64,000 bases of DNA from Pictodentalium vernedei (taxonomy: Eukaryota; Mollusca; Scaphopoda; Dentaliida; Dentaliidae): contig CM062288.1 of NCBI GenBank assembly GCA_031216915.1, positions 177,547,919 to 177,611,918 on the forward strand, given 5' to 3'. Positions 10,825-21,954 of this stretch are shown piece after piece. The translations under genes and the position numbers were made by a program. The notes under the pieces were generated by a model. It saw only the letters and a program-made list of their open reading frames with translations, did no database searches and was not told where the DNA came from. Each line of letters starts with the position of its first letter. Position 1 is the first letter of the stretch.

Positions 10825-12299
10825 TGAATCAAATAGAAACAGTTTTCACTTTATTGGTGACCTGATATTACTATCATCATTTTACACCCATATTTGTATT
10901 TGCCTACATATTCTGTATTTTCCTGGTGTGAATTCCTATTTGATACAATCAGAAAATCGCAGTTAAGTCAGATACAGAATACCGAACCAATACTGTGGTG
11001 TACCCCCGTAAAAATACCAAAACATATACCAAACTCAGAATTCCAATACTGCCCATCTCTATGCCAAAACCTCTGTTCTGTTGGTGCTCTTGTATCATTC
11101 TAGCATAGTGCCACAAATGCCACTGCCAATAAGCTCAACATTGGCATTCGTTTCCAAACACAAATCATATCTACAGTAATTTTGTGGCTTGTTCAAAACA
11201 CACCTTAAACTTTAAAAGCCTTTTTCAGGCTTTTGTGAGCTCAGAGCATGTACCCATAACAAAGGATCTTTAGGAGGTCCTGCTGACAAAAGACAAAACA
11301 CCTGGGCAGTGATTTCTAGTCAAGTCAAAACTTAACTAGAAATCACTGCAATGCCACTGGACATGTACATGTTGCAGTCTAGTGGAAATTCAGGTCAATT
11401 GCCCAGGACCTAAAGGGATAATGAAAAAACAAATCACTTGACTTCTTTCATGAAAATTAACACCTCAACTGCTATCAAACCTCAACAAGTCCTTATAAAT
11501 AGCAAATGTAGGAAAATTTTAAAAATACAGATGTTTTCAGTATTCAATGATTGGTTCGGTTTGGTTCAGTTTTTTTTGGTAACCCCATGATATCGGTATC
11601 GGTTCGATTTTTCGGTATATTGCCCATCTATATTTTGGCAAGACTCTTTTCAAATTTTTGAAACATTCTGGGAGAGTTTTTCATGACAAAAATTCCCCGT
11701 GAATGCAATAAAACACATTTATTGAGAAAAAAAAATTCCAGGATGGAACTCCAAATGCTGTCCAGCTAAAATTCCGAATAACTTCCAATATTTTTGAACA
11801 AGTTATTTTGGGGCCACCAAGAGATGTGTTGGGATGTACAGTACAAAGCAATCAATTTTACTATGAAAACACTTACAAAGTGGAGTTTCCACCCACATAG
11901 TAACTCAGATTCTTTAAAAACAAGCAAATTCAGTGAATTCATGTCTCCTGCTGGGCAGCAGTTTCAAGGGGAATTAATGCATCCAGTGAAATATAGTTGA
12001 GTCGCAAGTGGAAGTTATTTAGAAGAGACAGAACAAACAGTGCTTCAGACAGTGGTTATCAGATTTATTTTCACGGAGCTCACTGTCAAAGCAAGTGAAG
12101 TGATGTGGAGTATAACTGTGAGAATCACTAAAAATTAAGACTGTATAAGACATATTACATGAAACTGATGTGAAAAGTGTTAACCAACCTGTAAAGCTTG
12201 TGATTGGAAGTTAATGAAACCTTGGAAGTGATGTCCAGATAATATGGTGGTCTGTATATGGTACTGGGAGAGTCTGATTTTGTGGAGTTGCAAAAGAAG
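10825..12299. other. Fragments of a GCCCATCT-ended repeat, no gene
   Basis: Two pieces end alike and in the same direction: AATACTGCCCATCTCTA near 11,047-11,063 and TATATTGCCCATCTATA near 11,615-11,631. The latter follows a run of GGTTCGG/GGTATCGG motifs. These resemble ends of hAT-type MITEs, tentatively. Elsewhere nothing is assignable. Confidence 0.35.
11308..11347. repeat. Short hairpin
   Basis: AGTGATTTCTAGT and ACTAGAAATCACT are reverse complements around a loop of about 12 nt. Confidence 0.6.
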
Positions 12300-12735
12300 T
12301 AACAATGAAGACATATTCTGGTCTCACAATGATAACAAAGATACACAAGAAGTTTCGTGAAGATCGGTTCCTAAATACAGCTTTTAGTTCGAGGTGCATT
12401 GATGCATGGGCAGAAGGACAGATTTTCGGTACAAAATTTCCCACATTCGAACTTGACCTAGGTATTGATAAAAGTAATCCTTATATGAAATTTCATTGAA
12501 ATCGGTTGACTCTAAGGAAAGTTAGAGTCTGGAAACCGTCAGCCAATCAAATTTCAGCAACCTAATTAAGTATGTGGAAAATGCCCATATTCGAACTTGG
12601 ACCCACAATTGATGAAAGTGATCTACTACCCAAATTTCATCGAAATCCGGTCACTGTAAGGAAAGTTACAGTCTGGAAATGAAAAACATGGAAGGACACC
12701 CCAAATTTAATATCTCCCGTTTTTTTCAAAAAGTG
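12300..12735. repeat. Array-element fragment, mixed monomers
   Basis: Opens with a family-B-like monomer (AAGTTTCGTGAAGATCGGTT at about 12,350). It continues with two related units: TTCGAACTTGACC, TTTCATTGAAATCGGTTGAC and AAGGAAAGTTAGAGTCTGG, then ATTCGAACTTGGACC, TCATCGAAATCCGGTCAC and AAGGAAAGTTACAGTCTGG. Neither end was identified. Confidence 0.55.
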
Positions 12736-13120
12736 GGAGACAAAAACATACAGAACACAAGCAGAGTTTCAGTCAATGGACCTCTGTGCTGAACACAGAT
12801 GCACAAATTGAAAATTTAAGATAATTCCACAGAGGTTACGCAAACCCCAATTGCTTAGCACTCTCTTTTGTCAGTGGTTTTTTTTCAACTGATGGAGTGC
12901 TGAATTATTCTGGGTCATCAAAATTTGTCAACTCGTCTTTGACTTCTTACAATTTATGGAAAAGTGCTTAGAGGCAGTCTTGCATAAATTGTGATAAGGC
13001 AAATCCACAAGGACTTAATAATTTCATCTCTTGCAACAAATATTAAATCCCACCTCCCCCCCCCCTCCCCCCACACACACACAGAAAAAAGAACGAGAAC
13101 AGTCAACAGTCAGATAGGGT
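12736..13120. other. Intergenic with a C-rich run, no gene
   Basis: A C-rich run followed by (CA)n occupies about 13,050-13,085. Nothing else is recognised. Confidence 0.45.
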
Positions 13121-13945
13121 TTATTATAAATTTGTTTGAAACTCTAATTTAAATAAAAGGCCGCCCAGCCACACGTCCCCCGAAAAAAGAGTGCAATTTC
13201 GAGATTTGAAAAAATTGAATTTTTTGAAGCTGAAAAAGGGACATAACTTTGGCAAAAAATGTTGGACCAAATCCCAATTTGAACTTGACCTGTATGTTAT
13301 GTTGATACACTTAGATACCAAATTTTATTTGAATCAGTAAAAACAACTAAAGTTATCAGGAACCCCCCCCCCCCCCCCAAAAAAATTCTATGTTGAAAAA
13401 GGGGCATAACTCTGGCAAAAATTGTCAAACCATACCTTTATTCGAACCTGACCTGTATTTTATGTTGATACACCAACATACCAATTTTCATTTCATTTGG
13501 CCAACTACAACTGAAGTTATCAGGAAAACAAATTAATTTTTGAAGTCGAAAAAGGAGCATAACTCTGATAAAAATTGTCAAACCACACCCTGATTTGAAC
13601 ATGACCTGTATTTTACACTGATACACCTACACACCACATTTCATTTGATTTGGCCAACTATAACTGAAGTTATCATTGGGGAAAACAAAAAAAATGAATT
13701 TTTGAAGTTGAAAAAGGGGCATAACTCTAGAAAAAATTGTTGAACTGCTCCCCGATTCGAACTTGACCTGTATTTTATGTTTATACACCTACAGATCAAA
13801 TTTCATTTGATTTGGCCAACTATGACTAAAGTTATCATCAGGAAACAAAAGTGGGATAGATGGATGGATGGACAGACTCACACACACATGCACGCATGGA
13901 CACCAGCTATTTTAATAGTCCCAAAAAAAATTTTTCGGGGAACAG
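13121..13945. mobile_element. Helentron/HINE-like array element, family C (copy 1)
   Basis: Four monomers of about 155-170 bp begin at roughly 13,226, 13,394, 13,548 and 13,710. Each carries AAAAAGGGGCATAACTCT, TTGAACTTGACCTGTATTTT and TTGGCCAACTA...GAAGTTATC. A GATGGATGGATGGACAGAC stretch follows. CCCCGAAAAAA near 13,178 and its complement TTTTTCGGGG near 13,930 form a subterminal inverted repeat. Related pearl-type arrays are known in bivalves; membership is inferred from layout. Confidence 0.65.
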
Positions 13946-14264
13946 ACAGTTCATTTTAGAGGAGCAAGAAAAAGTTATCCTACAAAATTTTGGATAACTT
14001 GTAGATGAACTTAACGCACACTAGGGTTATGCAATTTGTGCATCTCTGAGTATGTCCCATAGAAGAGAGATTTTGATTCATCCAATAAAGTATCAGAATA
14101 TTTTGAAAGATCTGTCTGTTACCATAAGAGGCAAAGAACAGTTTTTGTTTGTCAAATTCAGTTAATCACTTTCTCTTCCTTAATTCCAATTCTAAGGAAA
14201 GTCAAGTTTTTAACATGCATATGGATGAAAATTGTATTTATGGTTCTAGCAATAATCATGTCTT

Positions 14265-14317
14265 GTTATCATTTATTGGAAAGCTCTCTAACAGAAAGCT
14301 TTCCAATAAATGATAAG
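14265..14317. repeat. Hairpin, about 22-bp arms
   Basis: TTATCATTTATTGGAAAGCT and AGCTTTCCAATAAATGATAA are perfect reverse complements with a loop of about 12 nt. Confidence 0.8.
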
Positions 14318-14426
14318 TCAAAGGAAAGTGCCAATGGCACTGCAGATTAACTTCACCAAGAAGGAACTGAACTCAATAACTAACTGTTGGTGTGCTATAG
14401 GAACTGTAGACAATTTAATTTTAAAA

Positions 14427-16390
14427 CAAGAGGCCCCACAGGGCCTGAAGTGCTCATCTTGAAAAGAACACAATATAAACAGAGTGCTAGAATGAGTCTA
14501 CATTAAGCAATCCATATCCATAGGCTACACTCTCAATCCTGGAGTCCCTCAGGAGTGACTAAAATAATCCGGGCATCATGCCTTTTCTTCAGTTGATCAT
14601 AATGTAAAATGTAGAGCTCCCCTATGAAGCCCCTTGATACAACCTATGTGGATTAATCTTAGTTACACACCCACCTCTAGAGGGTACTGAATACAAAATT
14701 TTTAATTCTTCAGCAAAATGGCCAATTTCTGGCTCCCATAGGGAGCCCAAATATTAACCCAGGCTCTTGATTTGAACACAGTTGAATCGGATTTCCCTGG
14801 AGATGCTGTGTTCCAAATATGAACGCATTCTGACTATTGGATCTGAAGAAGAGAAATTTTAAAGAAATTTCTTCATATTGCACTAAGTTAAAATTTGGGC
14901 TACTATAGCGAGCCCAAATATTAACCTATGGATCCGATTTGAACAAACTTAAATCTGCACCCCCCCCCCCCCCCTCCCCCCCACACTCCCCTAGAGATGT
15001 TGTATACCAAATATGAAAGCATTCTGACTAGTGGATCTGAAGAAGATTTTTTAAGAAATTCCCTCATATTGTACTAAGTTAAATTTCAGGTTCCCATATG
15101 GAGCCCAAATATTAACCCAGACACTCGAATTGAACAAACTGGAAACTGACCCCTCTAGAGATGTTGTATACCAAATACGAAAGCATTCTGACTGGTGGAT
15201 CTGAAGAAGAAGATTTTTTAAGAAATTTCCTCGTATCGCACTAAGTAAAAATTTGGGCTACAATAGCGAGCCCAAATATTTACCTAGGGATCTGATTTAA
15301 ACAAACTTGAATCTGTCCCCCCCCCCCCCCCCCCCCTCCCGAGATGTTGCATACCAAATATGAAAGCATTCTGACTGGTGGATCTGAAGAAGATTTTTTA
15401 AAATTATCCCCCATATTGAACAAAGTTAAAATTTGGGCTTCTGTAAGAAGCCCAAATATTAACCTAGGGACTTGGTTTGAACAATCTTGAATCTGACCCT
15501 CATAACAATGATGTATAGCAAACATTAAAAGATTCTGAATGGTGGTTCTGTGGAAGAAGATTTTTAAAGAATATTCCCCACATTACTCTATGTAAAAAAT
15601 TTGAGCTCCTGTATTGAGCCCAAATATGAACCAATGAGCTTTATTTTAACAAAATTGCATCTGATCCCCCTATGAATGTTGTCTTCCGAATATAAAAAGA
15701 TTCTGATGATTGGTTCTGGAGAAAAGATTTTTAAAAAATTTATGCAAATATGCTGACTCAGCATTTTTTTTGATGCCCATTATAGAACACCCTAACGTAA
15801 CCGATGGCAATTTTTTTAACATTCAATTCTACTGGTCCTAGGGATACTTCATACCAAATAAAAACTCTCTGTTCCGCGAGGTTTGGGAAATATGGGCGTT
15901 TGAAAATATTTCTATTTTTAACTCCCAGGGTTCCCATGAATTTTTTTTTTTGCGTGGGTCAAGTACTTATGACCCAATAATACCACATACCAAATTTGGT
16001 TTAAACCGGACCATCGGTTCAGAAAATAGAAATTTTGGGCTGGGCCAAAAATCTTACCCCTCCCATTACGAAGCCAAATATTGCTTCACGAACTTCGTTT
16101 GAACAAACTTGATTCTTCACCTCAAAAGGAAGCTCCATAGCAAATATCAAGTCATTGTACACACTGGTTCATGAGAAGAAGATTTTAAAAATATTTTGGA
16201 GCTTTTTCCCCCATTCCCTCCTTATGGGGCAGGGCATGCTGAGTTGAACAAAAATGCAATGCCCCTTTGGTACCATCACTCACACAAATTTTCACTTGAA
16301 TTGGCTCAGTGGCTTTGTAGGAGAAGACCAAAACATGGTGTTGACGGATGAGACGACGGACGGACAACGTTGAAAATATTAATTGGTCTA
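14427..16390. mobile_element. Helentron/HINE-like array element, family A (copy 1)
   Basis: Begins AAACAAGAGGCCCCACAGGG, the start signature shared with 33,889, 45,272 and 57,682. It continues as about six monomers of 170-185 bp marked by GAGCCCAAATATTAACC, TTGAATCTGACC, TACCAAATATGAAAGCATTC and GACTGGTGGATCTGAAGAAG. The last unit (from about 15,780) is the distinct 3' block seen in every A copy, followed by GACGACGGACGGACAACG. The usual TGAGCTAAAA end was not found, so the 3' terminus may be lost. C-runs at 14,958 and 15,317 fall at the same monomer position. Confidence 0.7.
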
Positions 16391-16997
16391 CCCCTAAATA
16401 ATGAACATTGACTCTTCCAGTTGCTGTTATTGAACTAATATGGAAGATACTGCCAGGGTTCAAAGGGTTAATATAACTGGTGAAACTATACATTGTAATC
16501 ATAAAACTACAATGGTGAGTTTTCATTCATAAGTATTTAGTTTACAAACGTGTCTTATGGTAACAGTATTGTAATGTCATTTAAGATTCAGTCAAATCAG
16601 TTCTCAATTGAGAAACATTTCTTGCAATGATTCAAAGAAAAAGAATGTTTATGGTACTTTTAGAATCCATCGTCTGGAATATTTCAGACGATTGAATCTA
16701 AAACATAGGTGATGGACTATTTAAGGGCTATACGGTTTCCAGGCCATAAGAGCATCAAATTCCTCACAAAAATTTGTCTGGTGGCTTGAGAGCTTGCTTG
16801 ACTGACTACTTATTTGCATGTCTGACCTGGAGGTTCATCAACTGGAATTTCATTTGGGCTTATTTTGCTTTTTCTCAGAATATGAGAGAAGTCATCCGAC
16901 TAGAAGCAGACTGTATGAGTGCTTTCACTGTGAAGCTCTCCTCGCCGACACAATTTTGAAATGTTTTATGAGTGCTCACACTACTCTTAGCCCTTTT
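16391..16997. other. Intergenic with one small hairpin
   Basis: A hairpin at about 16,664-16,702 (GAATCCATCGTCTGGAAT / ATTTCAGACGATTGAATC) is the only structure found. Confidence 0.45.
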
Positions 16998-17247
16998 TTA
17001 ACCCTTTACCCAATGCAGACGATATCAAAATTTATTATTTTCAATATCATTTTTTAAAATTTTAAAAAAAATTCCAACCAAACCGTATCATGTGACCCCC
17101 TCATTGGAACGAGCTCGACGAGCTCGTTCCAAAGAGGGGTCACATGATATGGTTTAGTTGAAAGTTTTGGAAAAATAATATTTTTTTAGCTGCTGAATTT
17201 GCATATTACGCAGGTGGATGTTTCCAATTCATTGGGTAAAGGGTTAA
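16998..17247. mobile_element. TTAA-type MITE M1 (complete)
   Basis: TTAACCCTTTACCCAATG at one end and CATTGGGTAAAGGGTTAA at the other are exact complements, giving an 18-bp terminal repeat including TTAA. The centre is a long inverted repeat (CATGTGACCCC / GGGGTCACATG) around GGAACGAGCTCGACGAGCTC. The TTAA target and CCCTTT end resemble piggyBac, so mobilisation in trans by such a transposase is an inference. Confidence 0.85.
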
Positions 17248-17859
17248 TCTCAGGTTGTTATTTATGCTAGTAGTTTGAAACAGAATACACAAGAAGAATA
17301 ATAACAAGAAATGTCACAGAAAATACATGTACACATGCATATTTATACAATTACTTCAACCAAACAAGCCTTGAAAATAGAAAATATTCTTCTTGGATTC
17401 CTCTGGAGCCACTCGCAACATTATTGATCCAGTAATTTGTTATCAATTTGGTAAAATTATCTCAGTTTCACCAATTCCCTGAATTATTATGGCAAATTTC
17501 AGAGCAAGGTGCTCACTTTGTTGCTGGGAAAAGGTCAGCACCTAGAAAGATTCTTTATTTTTCCACCTACTGAATGCTGTCAAGACACTTTTTTGAAAGT
17601 AAAAAGAAATAATTCTTGGGTAATTTTTTTGTCAGACAAAGCCACATTAGGTAAATAATTATTTTTTTTTTAATCTCTAATTTCTTTTACTTTACTCAAC
17701 CATATCAAGGTTGTATCCAAAGGGAAATTCACAAGTCAGACTTTAAACTTGGGATATCAACAGTACACACAAAGTAATTGTTAGTTGGTGACTGATGGCA
17801 GTGGGTTGACTTCTGTACACACCAAGATTCCTGTGCTTAAATGTGAAGTTACTTGAAGG
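17248..17859. other. AT-rich intergenic, no recognised gene
   Basis: No motif, repeat copy or coding signal recognised. Confidence 0.5.
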
Positions 17860-17992
17860 CATATCCAGGGCTTTCCTGGTATATGTCCAAAGGCGATCAA
17901 GGAGTGAGAGATGAGAAATTGAAGCTTTTTCTAGGATGTTCTGAAGGAAAGCAAGGGAGTTCTCCCCCAAGAGTCACACATGGTGACATAAA
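17860..17992. repeat. Dispersed repeat R6 (copy 1)
   Basis: Matches 18,622-19,085 once the SINE there is removed. Shared blocks include CATATCCAGGG...TTCCTGGTATAT, GAGATGAGAAATT and AGTCACACATGGT. Confidence 0.6.
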
Positions 17993-17999
17993 CATGTAA

Positions 18000-18392
18000 T
18001 TAGGCCACACAAAGTAGATCTTCTGTATCTCAGGCCATTATTTGTGAAATTGCATGTGGGCAAGCGGTTTTTTATTTTATTTTTTATTTCACTAATTTCT
18101 TCTTTGCCATCAAAAGTTCATGTTCTTGGTTCAAGTTTCAGGCCTCATAATCTACAGAATAGCATGGGTGGTGGTGTATTTCATCCCTTGAGTGCAAGAA
18201 GGCTTTGCAATGCTAAAGCATTGCAAAGCCTTCTTGCACTCAAGGGAAAAATTCATCAATTTTTTTAACTTGGGTAAAATATCAGACAAAAACCATTTAA
18301 TTTTTATTTTTTTTTAAGTTTAAATTGGTTATAAAAAGAGAGCATGTGGCAGCCAAAAGGACGATGCGGGAGGGCGTGAGAAACAGTTTTTT
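18000..18392. repeat. Dispersed repeat R7 (copy 1), with a perfect hairpin
   Basis: Aligns end to end with 48,993-49,347: GGCCACACAAA, TTCTTTGCCATC, AGAATAGCATGGGTGGTGGT, ATATCAGACAAAAACCATTT and GAGAGCATG...GCAGCCAAAAGGAC. The main difference is the second arm of the hairpin, present only here. Confidence 0.7.
18185..18246. repeat. Perfect 30-bp-arm palindrome
   Basis: Two 30-bp arms (CCCTTGAGTGCAAGAAGGCT... and its exact complement) are separated by only two bases. The R7 copy near 49,155 has a single, slightly diverged left arm. Confidence 0.95.
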
Positions 18393-18441
18393 TTATTTTT
18401 TTAAGCCTTATTTGTACTCAATATTTCCTGTTTAACCAGAT

Positions 18442-18615
18442 TTAACTCTTTACCAAACAAATAGGTCACATCCACCCCATGTAATTTACGTTACTGAGCT
18501 CGTTCCAGTGAGTCGGTCACATGATATGGTTTTGTTGAAATGTTTTGAAAATTTAAAAAAAAAATAATTAATATGTAACAAATTTTGATATTGTGTGCAT
18601 TGGATAAAAAGTTAA
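18442..18615. mobile_element. TTAA-type MITE M1, short degenerate copy
   Basis: TTAACTCTTTACC at the left and GGATAAAAAGTTAA at the right. Half of the core remains (GAGCTCGTTCCAGTGAG, GTCACATGATATGGTTTTGT), corresponding to the right half of the copy at 16,998. Confidence 0.65.
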
Positions 18616-18621
18616 ATGAGA

Positions 18622-19085
18622 GGTCATTGAAGACATATCCAGGGTTTTCCTGGTATATTATCAAGGGTGTTCAAGGAGTTAAAGATGAGAAATTCAAGGT
18701 TTTTCATTCATTCATTCATTTATTGGTGTTTAAGGTCACATATTTCTGCACAATGGCTAAGCCTGACCATGACAGTTTTAGAGGTGGAGGAAGCCGGAGT
18801 ACCCGGAGAGAACCACCGAGCAACGGCGAGCAACTATAAGCTCCCCAACATACTAACTCCACACAAGCAGGGTTAGCAGTGGTTGAAGACAGGTGCACCA
18901 TTGATGTGCAGTACGCCTTAGTATACAGCGCCACTGTGCCCCCCGCATGAGCAATGGGGGTGAAGTGTCTTGCCCAAGGACACAACGCAGTTACTGCAGG
19001 TGAGGTTCAAACCAAGGTTTTCAAGGATGTTCTAAAGTAAAAGTAATGGAGCTTTCCTCCAAAAAGTCACACATGGTAAAATGTT
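18622..19085. repeat. Dispersed repeat R6 (copy 2), interrupted by a SINE
   Basis: R6 sequence runs to CAAGGTTTT near 18,705 and resumes at CAAGGTTTT near 19,012. The S1 SINE between is flanked by this duplicated target. Confidence 0.75.
18703..19011 (-). mobile_element. SINE S1, minus strand, with target duplication
   Basis: Complement of the S1 body: GGTGGAGGAAGCCGGAGTAC, CCAACATACTAACTCCAC and AGTGTCTTGCCCAAGGACAC. Its 3' tail is an ATTC repeat at the left. The first 60 bp at the left (TTATTGGTGTTTAAGGTCAC, TGCACAATGGCTA) belong to family S2, so this copy is an S2/S1 chimera. CAAGGTTTT flanks both sides. Confidence 0.75.
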
Positions 19086-19684
19086 CTGAAATTAAGCTGA
19101 TGGAAGTTGTATTCAGTATTTCTGATTTGAAACATTACAGTGGTGGTGCCAGAATTTCCCTGACAGGGGGCTTGTGCTTCACAACGTGGCGCTAGGTTAC
19201 TCCCCGATGAGCACACGAAGGAAAGGTAGTTTCTCCAATGGAGGGTGGAGCTAACCTTCCCTGACAGAGGGGGTAGCTAACTCCCCCCCCCCCCCCCACG
19301 ACACCATCTTGACCCTTTACCAAAGTAATCTGCCCACATAATTTACAAAATGACCAACTGAATCATGTATAGGCAGACTTGCCTAGAAACAACTACCATG
19401 GTAGAATGTACTTAAAACATAAATTTGAGTTGACCCAGGGACTTCATGTTCTGTTGCAGTAAAATGTGATCAAAGTTGGAATTAGGCCCCATAGGGTTAA
19501 CAGATATTCTAAGGTACCAAAAGAGTAAGCGAAGTAAAAAAAAAATATTACACAAAAAAGTTTCATTCTCCAACAGCAACTGTCTTGGCGGCAAGTCTGC
19601 GATGTTCCCACAATCTAAACATGTAATTTTTGTGAACACAGCCAGGAGGTTATGTTACATCAGATTATTCAGCTAGATGGGAGA
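19086..19684. other. Intergenic with a C-run, no gene
   Basis: A C-run lies at about 19,283-19,298. No other structure was assigned. Confidence 0.4.
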
Positions 19685-19918
19685 AATTCATTTATTTATT
19701 GGTGTTTAAAGTCACAAATTTCTGCACAATGGCTATTTGGGACTGCAACATGGAGATAAGAGTCAAGTTTAGTCAATCATTTATACCCATGTTGCCCATT
19801 TTAGAGGACTTCCACCCGAAGCATTGGTGACTGGGTCCTATTTTACCAGGAAAACACAGCTTGTTTACCACAGTAAACAAGCACTGCTTCACATCCTGTG
19901 GTTGCCACAGGGGAAAAG
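19685..19918 (+). mobile_element. SINE-like repeat, family S2
   Basis: Begins TTATTTATTGGTGTTTAAAG and runs through ATACCCATGTTGCCCATTTT, AGCATTGGTGACTGGGTCCT and CAGTAAACAAGCACTGCTTC to a CCACAGGGG end. Copies recur at 23,228, 43,403, 49,540 (split), 55,208 and 61,505. The copy at 43,403 has a clean 13-bp target duplication, which shows retroposon-like or transposon-like mobility. Strand is arbitrary. Confidence 0.7.
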
Positions 19919-20247
19919 GGTCAAATTTATATGGACTTGCAAGAAGGACAGAGGCAGATGTCCAACCTTTGGCAGACAAAGCACCAAGCACCAAATCATG
20001 TTATACATACGGTATACTGTGATACCTTTACAAAGTTAAAATGTTTTGGTTTTCACACATGTAAAACTGTCGAACTCGGTAAGCTGATCAATAGCACCTT
20101 TTCACAAGTGAAAAAAAGACTCCTTTTTTTCAAAAAAAAAGACGAGTGGCATCCACTTAATTAGATACTGAACAACACAATAATTCAGTAAATTACATAC
20201 AACTTTCAAAGGTCAAAACATTTACAATATCTTCAGTACACATTTGA
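19919..20247. other. Intergenic, no recognised gene
   Basis: Nothing assigned. The short open frames here are interrupted and unremarkable. Confidence 0.4.
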
Positions 20248-20261
20248 CCTGTTGATTTCAT

Positions 20262-20588
20262 TTTGTTTCTTTGTTTATTGGGATTTAATGACACTTTCAA
20301 CAGCAAAGGTCATGCTGTGTAGAACATTTATACGAGTGAAGGAAGCGAGTACCTGATGAGAAGCACCAAGCAATGTTGAGTAAACGTCGGATTCTCCAAC
20401 TTACTTTCCTAGAACAAGTAATGGTTGAAGGCAAGTGTAACATTGATGTGCTGTATGCCTTAGAAATGATTCTACATGGGCAATCAGGATTAAGTGTCTT
20501 GCCTAAGGGCACATCACATATGAAGCGGGTCAGGATCCAACTATTGACCTTTCGATCTAATTCCAATGAGCTAATAGACACCACACTC
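20262..20588 (-). mobile_element. SINE S1, minus strand, 14-bp target duplication
   Basis: S1 in reverse: TTATTGGGATTTAATGACAC at the left (3' tail), AGTGTCTTGCCTAAGGGCAC in the body and a tRNA-like head at the right (ATTGACCTTTCGATCTAATT). CCTGTTGATTTCAT occurs at both 20,248-20,261 and 20,589-20,602. Confidence 0.85.
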
Positions 20589-20603
20589 CCTGTTGATTTC
20601 ATA

Positions 20604-20655
20604 TTGAATGATTGATTGATTGATTGACTGATTTATTGATTGATTGATTTATTTA
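20604..20655. repeat. (ATTG)n microsatellite
   Basis: About twelve tetranucleotide units with small variations, directly beside the SINE target duplication. Confidence 0.85.
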
Positions 20656-21954
20656 TAATTGGTGTTTATGGTCAAAGTCAGCATCTACAGGGTTCCCCCA
20701 GGCAAGGACTGATAATATTCAAAGCTATTTAAGGCTGTTTCTCGACATATTTCAGCATTTTTCAAGGCCCTACAAAAAGGCATAAAAATGTGACTGACAA
20801 TTTTAAATTACAGCAGGGGCATAGAGTCAGGCTAAAGAAGTGGGAGGGGGCACATATTTTTCTGCCATCAATGCAATACAAAAATATTTGTTCCTCTCAA
20901 CTTCATTTCACCTCATTCTGGGTAAAGTGTTCATATCCATCCAAGGTGCAGGTTGAAGGGCACTCCCCAGGAAAAAACAAATTTTTCATGCCAAGTGCAG
21001 CACCCCAAGTACTTTTTAAGGGTTAAGTATTCAGAAAGTGGAGGTATAACTACAGCAAAATGACCCAAGAAATATTAGGGTGAGAATACATGAACCAGTT
21101 TTAGGGATTTCACATATGAATGCTAATAAGGGAGGCATTTTTCAGGTAAAGTGAGGGTGGGGGTGGAGGGATGAGCCCCCCTCCCCCCTTCCCCCACACA
21201 CACCTATCCCCCTACAGCCAAGCCACTAAATTATAGTGTAAAAAGTTTCTATCATAGTGCATCGTTTGTAAGTACATATAAAATTGTGGTCAGAACTCAT
21301 GCTGTAAACTAAATTTTTATCTGCTGAAGCCATGACTGCCATAATGACTATAGAACTTGTAAAATAAAGTACTTCTGATCCTAGTCCAAATTTGTACTAT
21401 GTGTATGAGGACACATATATTTGTGGTCAGAGTTCTTTTGTTCTTGTTATGTTTATCTAATGAAGCTGTGGCAACTGTAAAGACTTGGTTTGATAATTCA
21501 AGAAAAAAGTTCATTGAAAATTCTGTCAGCACACATCCAGTGCACACATAAAGGGGGAATTCATATTGAGTTAACTCCCTTTGCCCTAAACAAATCTCCC
21601 TTTGAGCTCTCTCAATCTCAACACACAGAAATTTTTTTTTTTGAATACTGTCATCTCAATGCTTCAACAATTCCATTTTTCCCCATGTCATATGAAATTC
21701 AGATGTGAACTGGGGGAGTGCCAAAAGATTACTTTTGGAAGTAAGAATTCTAAAATATATTTTATTTTGTTACAACTTACTGGAGTGTGCCTTCAGGGAT
21801 TCTGCAACACTACATTTAAACAAGTCCAATTCATATGGAAAAAATATTTTTGCAACTAAAGGAATACTAGCACATCCAAAAAATATAAAGCCTTGTAAGT
21901 AAGGTACCAGCTTTTTCAGTGGAGCCCAAATATGGGCTACGTGAACTTAATTCA
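20656..21954. other. Intergenic, no recognised gene
   Basis: A short S2-like scrap (ATTGGTGTTTATGGTCAAAG) at about 20,658 and a C-rich patch at 21,176-21,195. No coding similarity was recognised. Confidence 0.4.
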
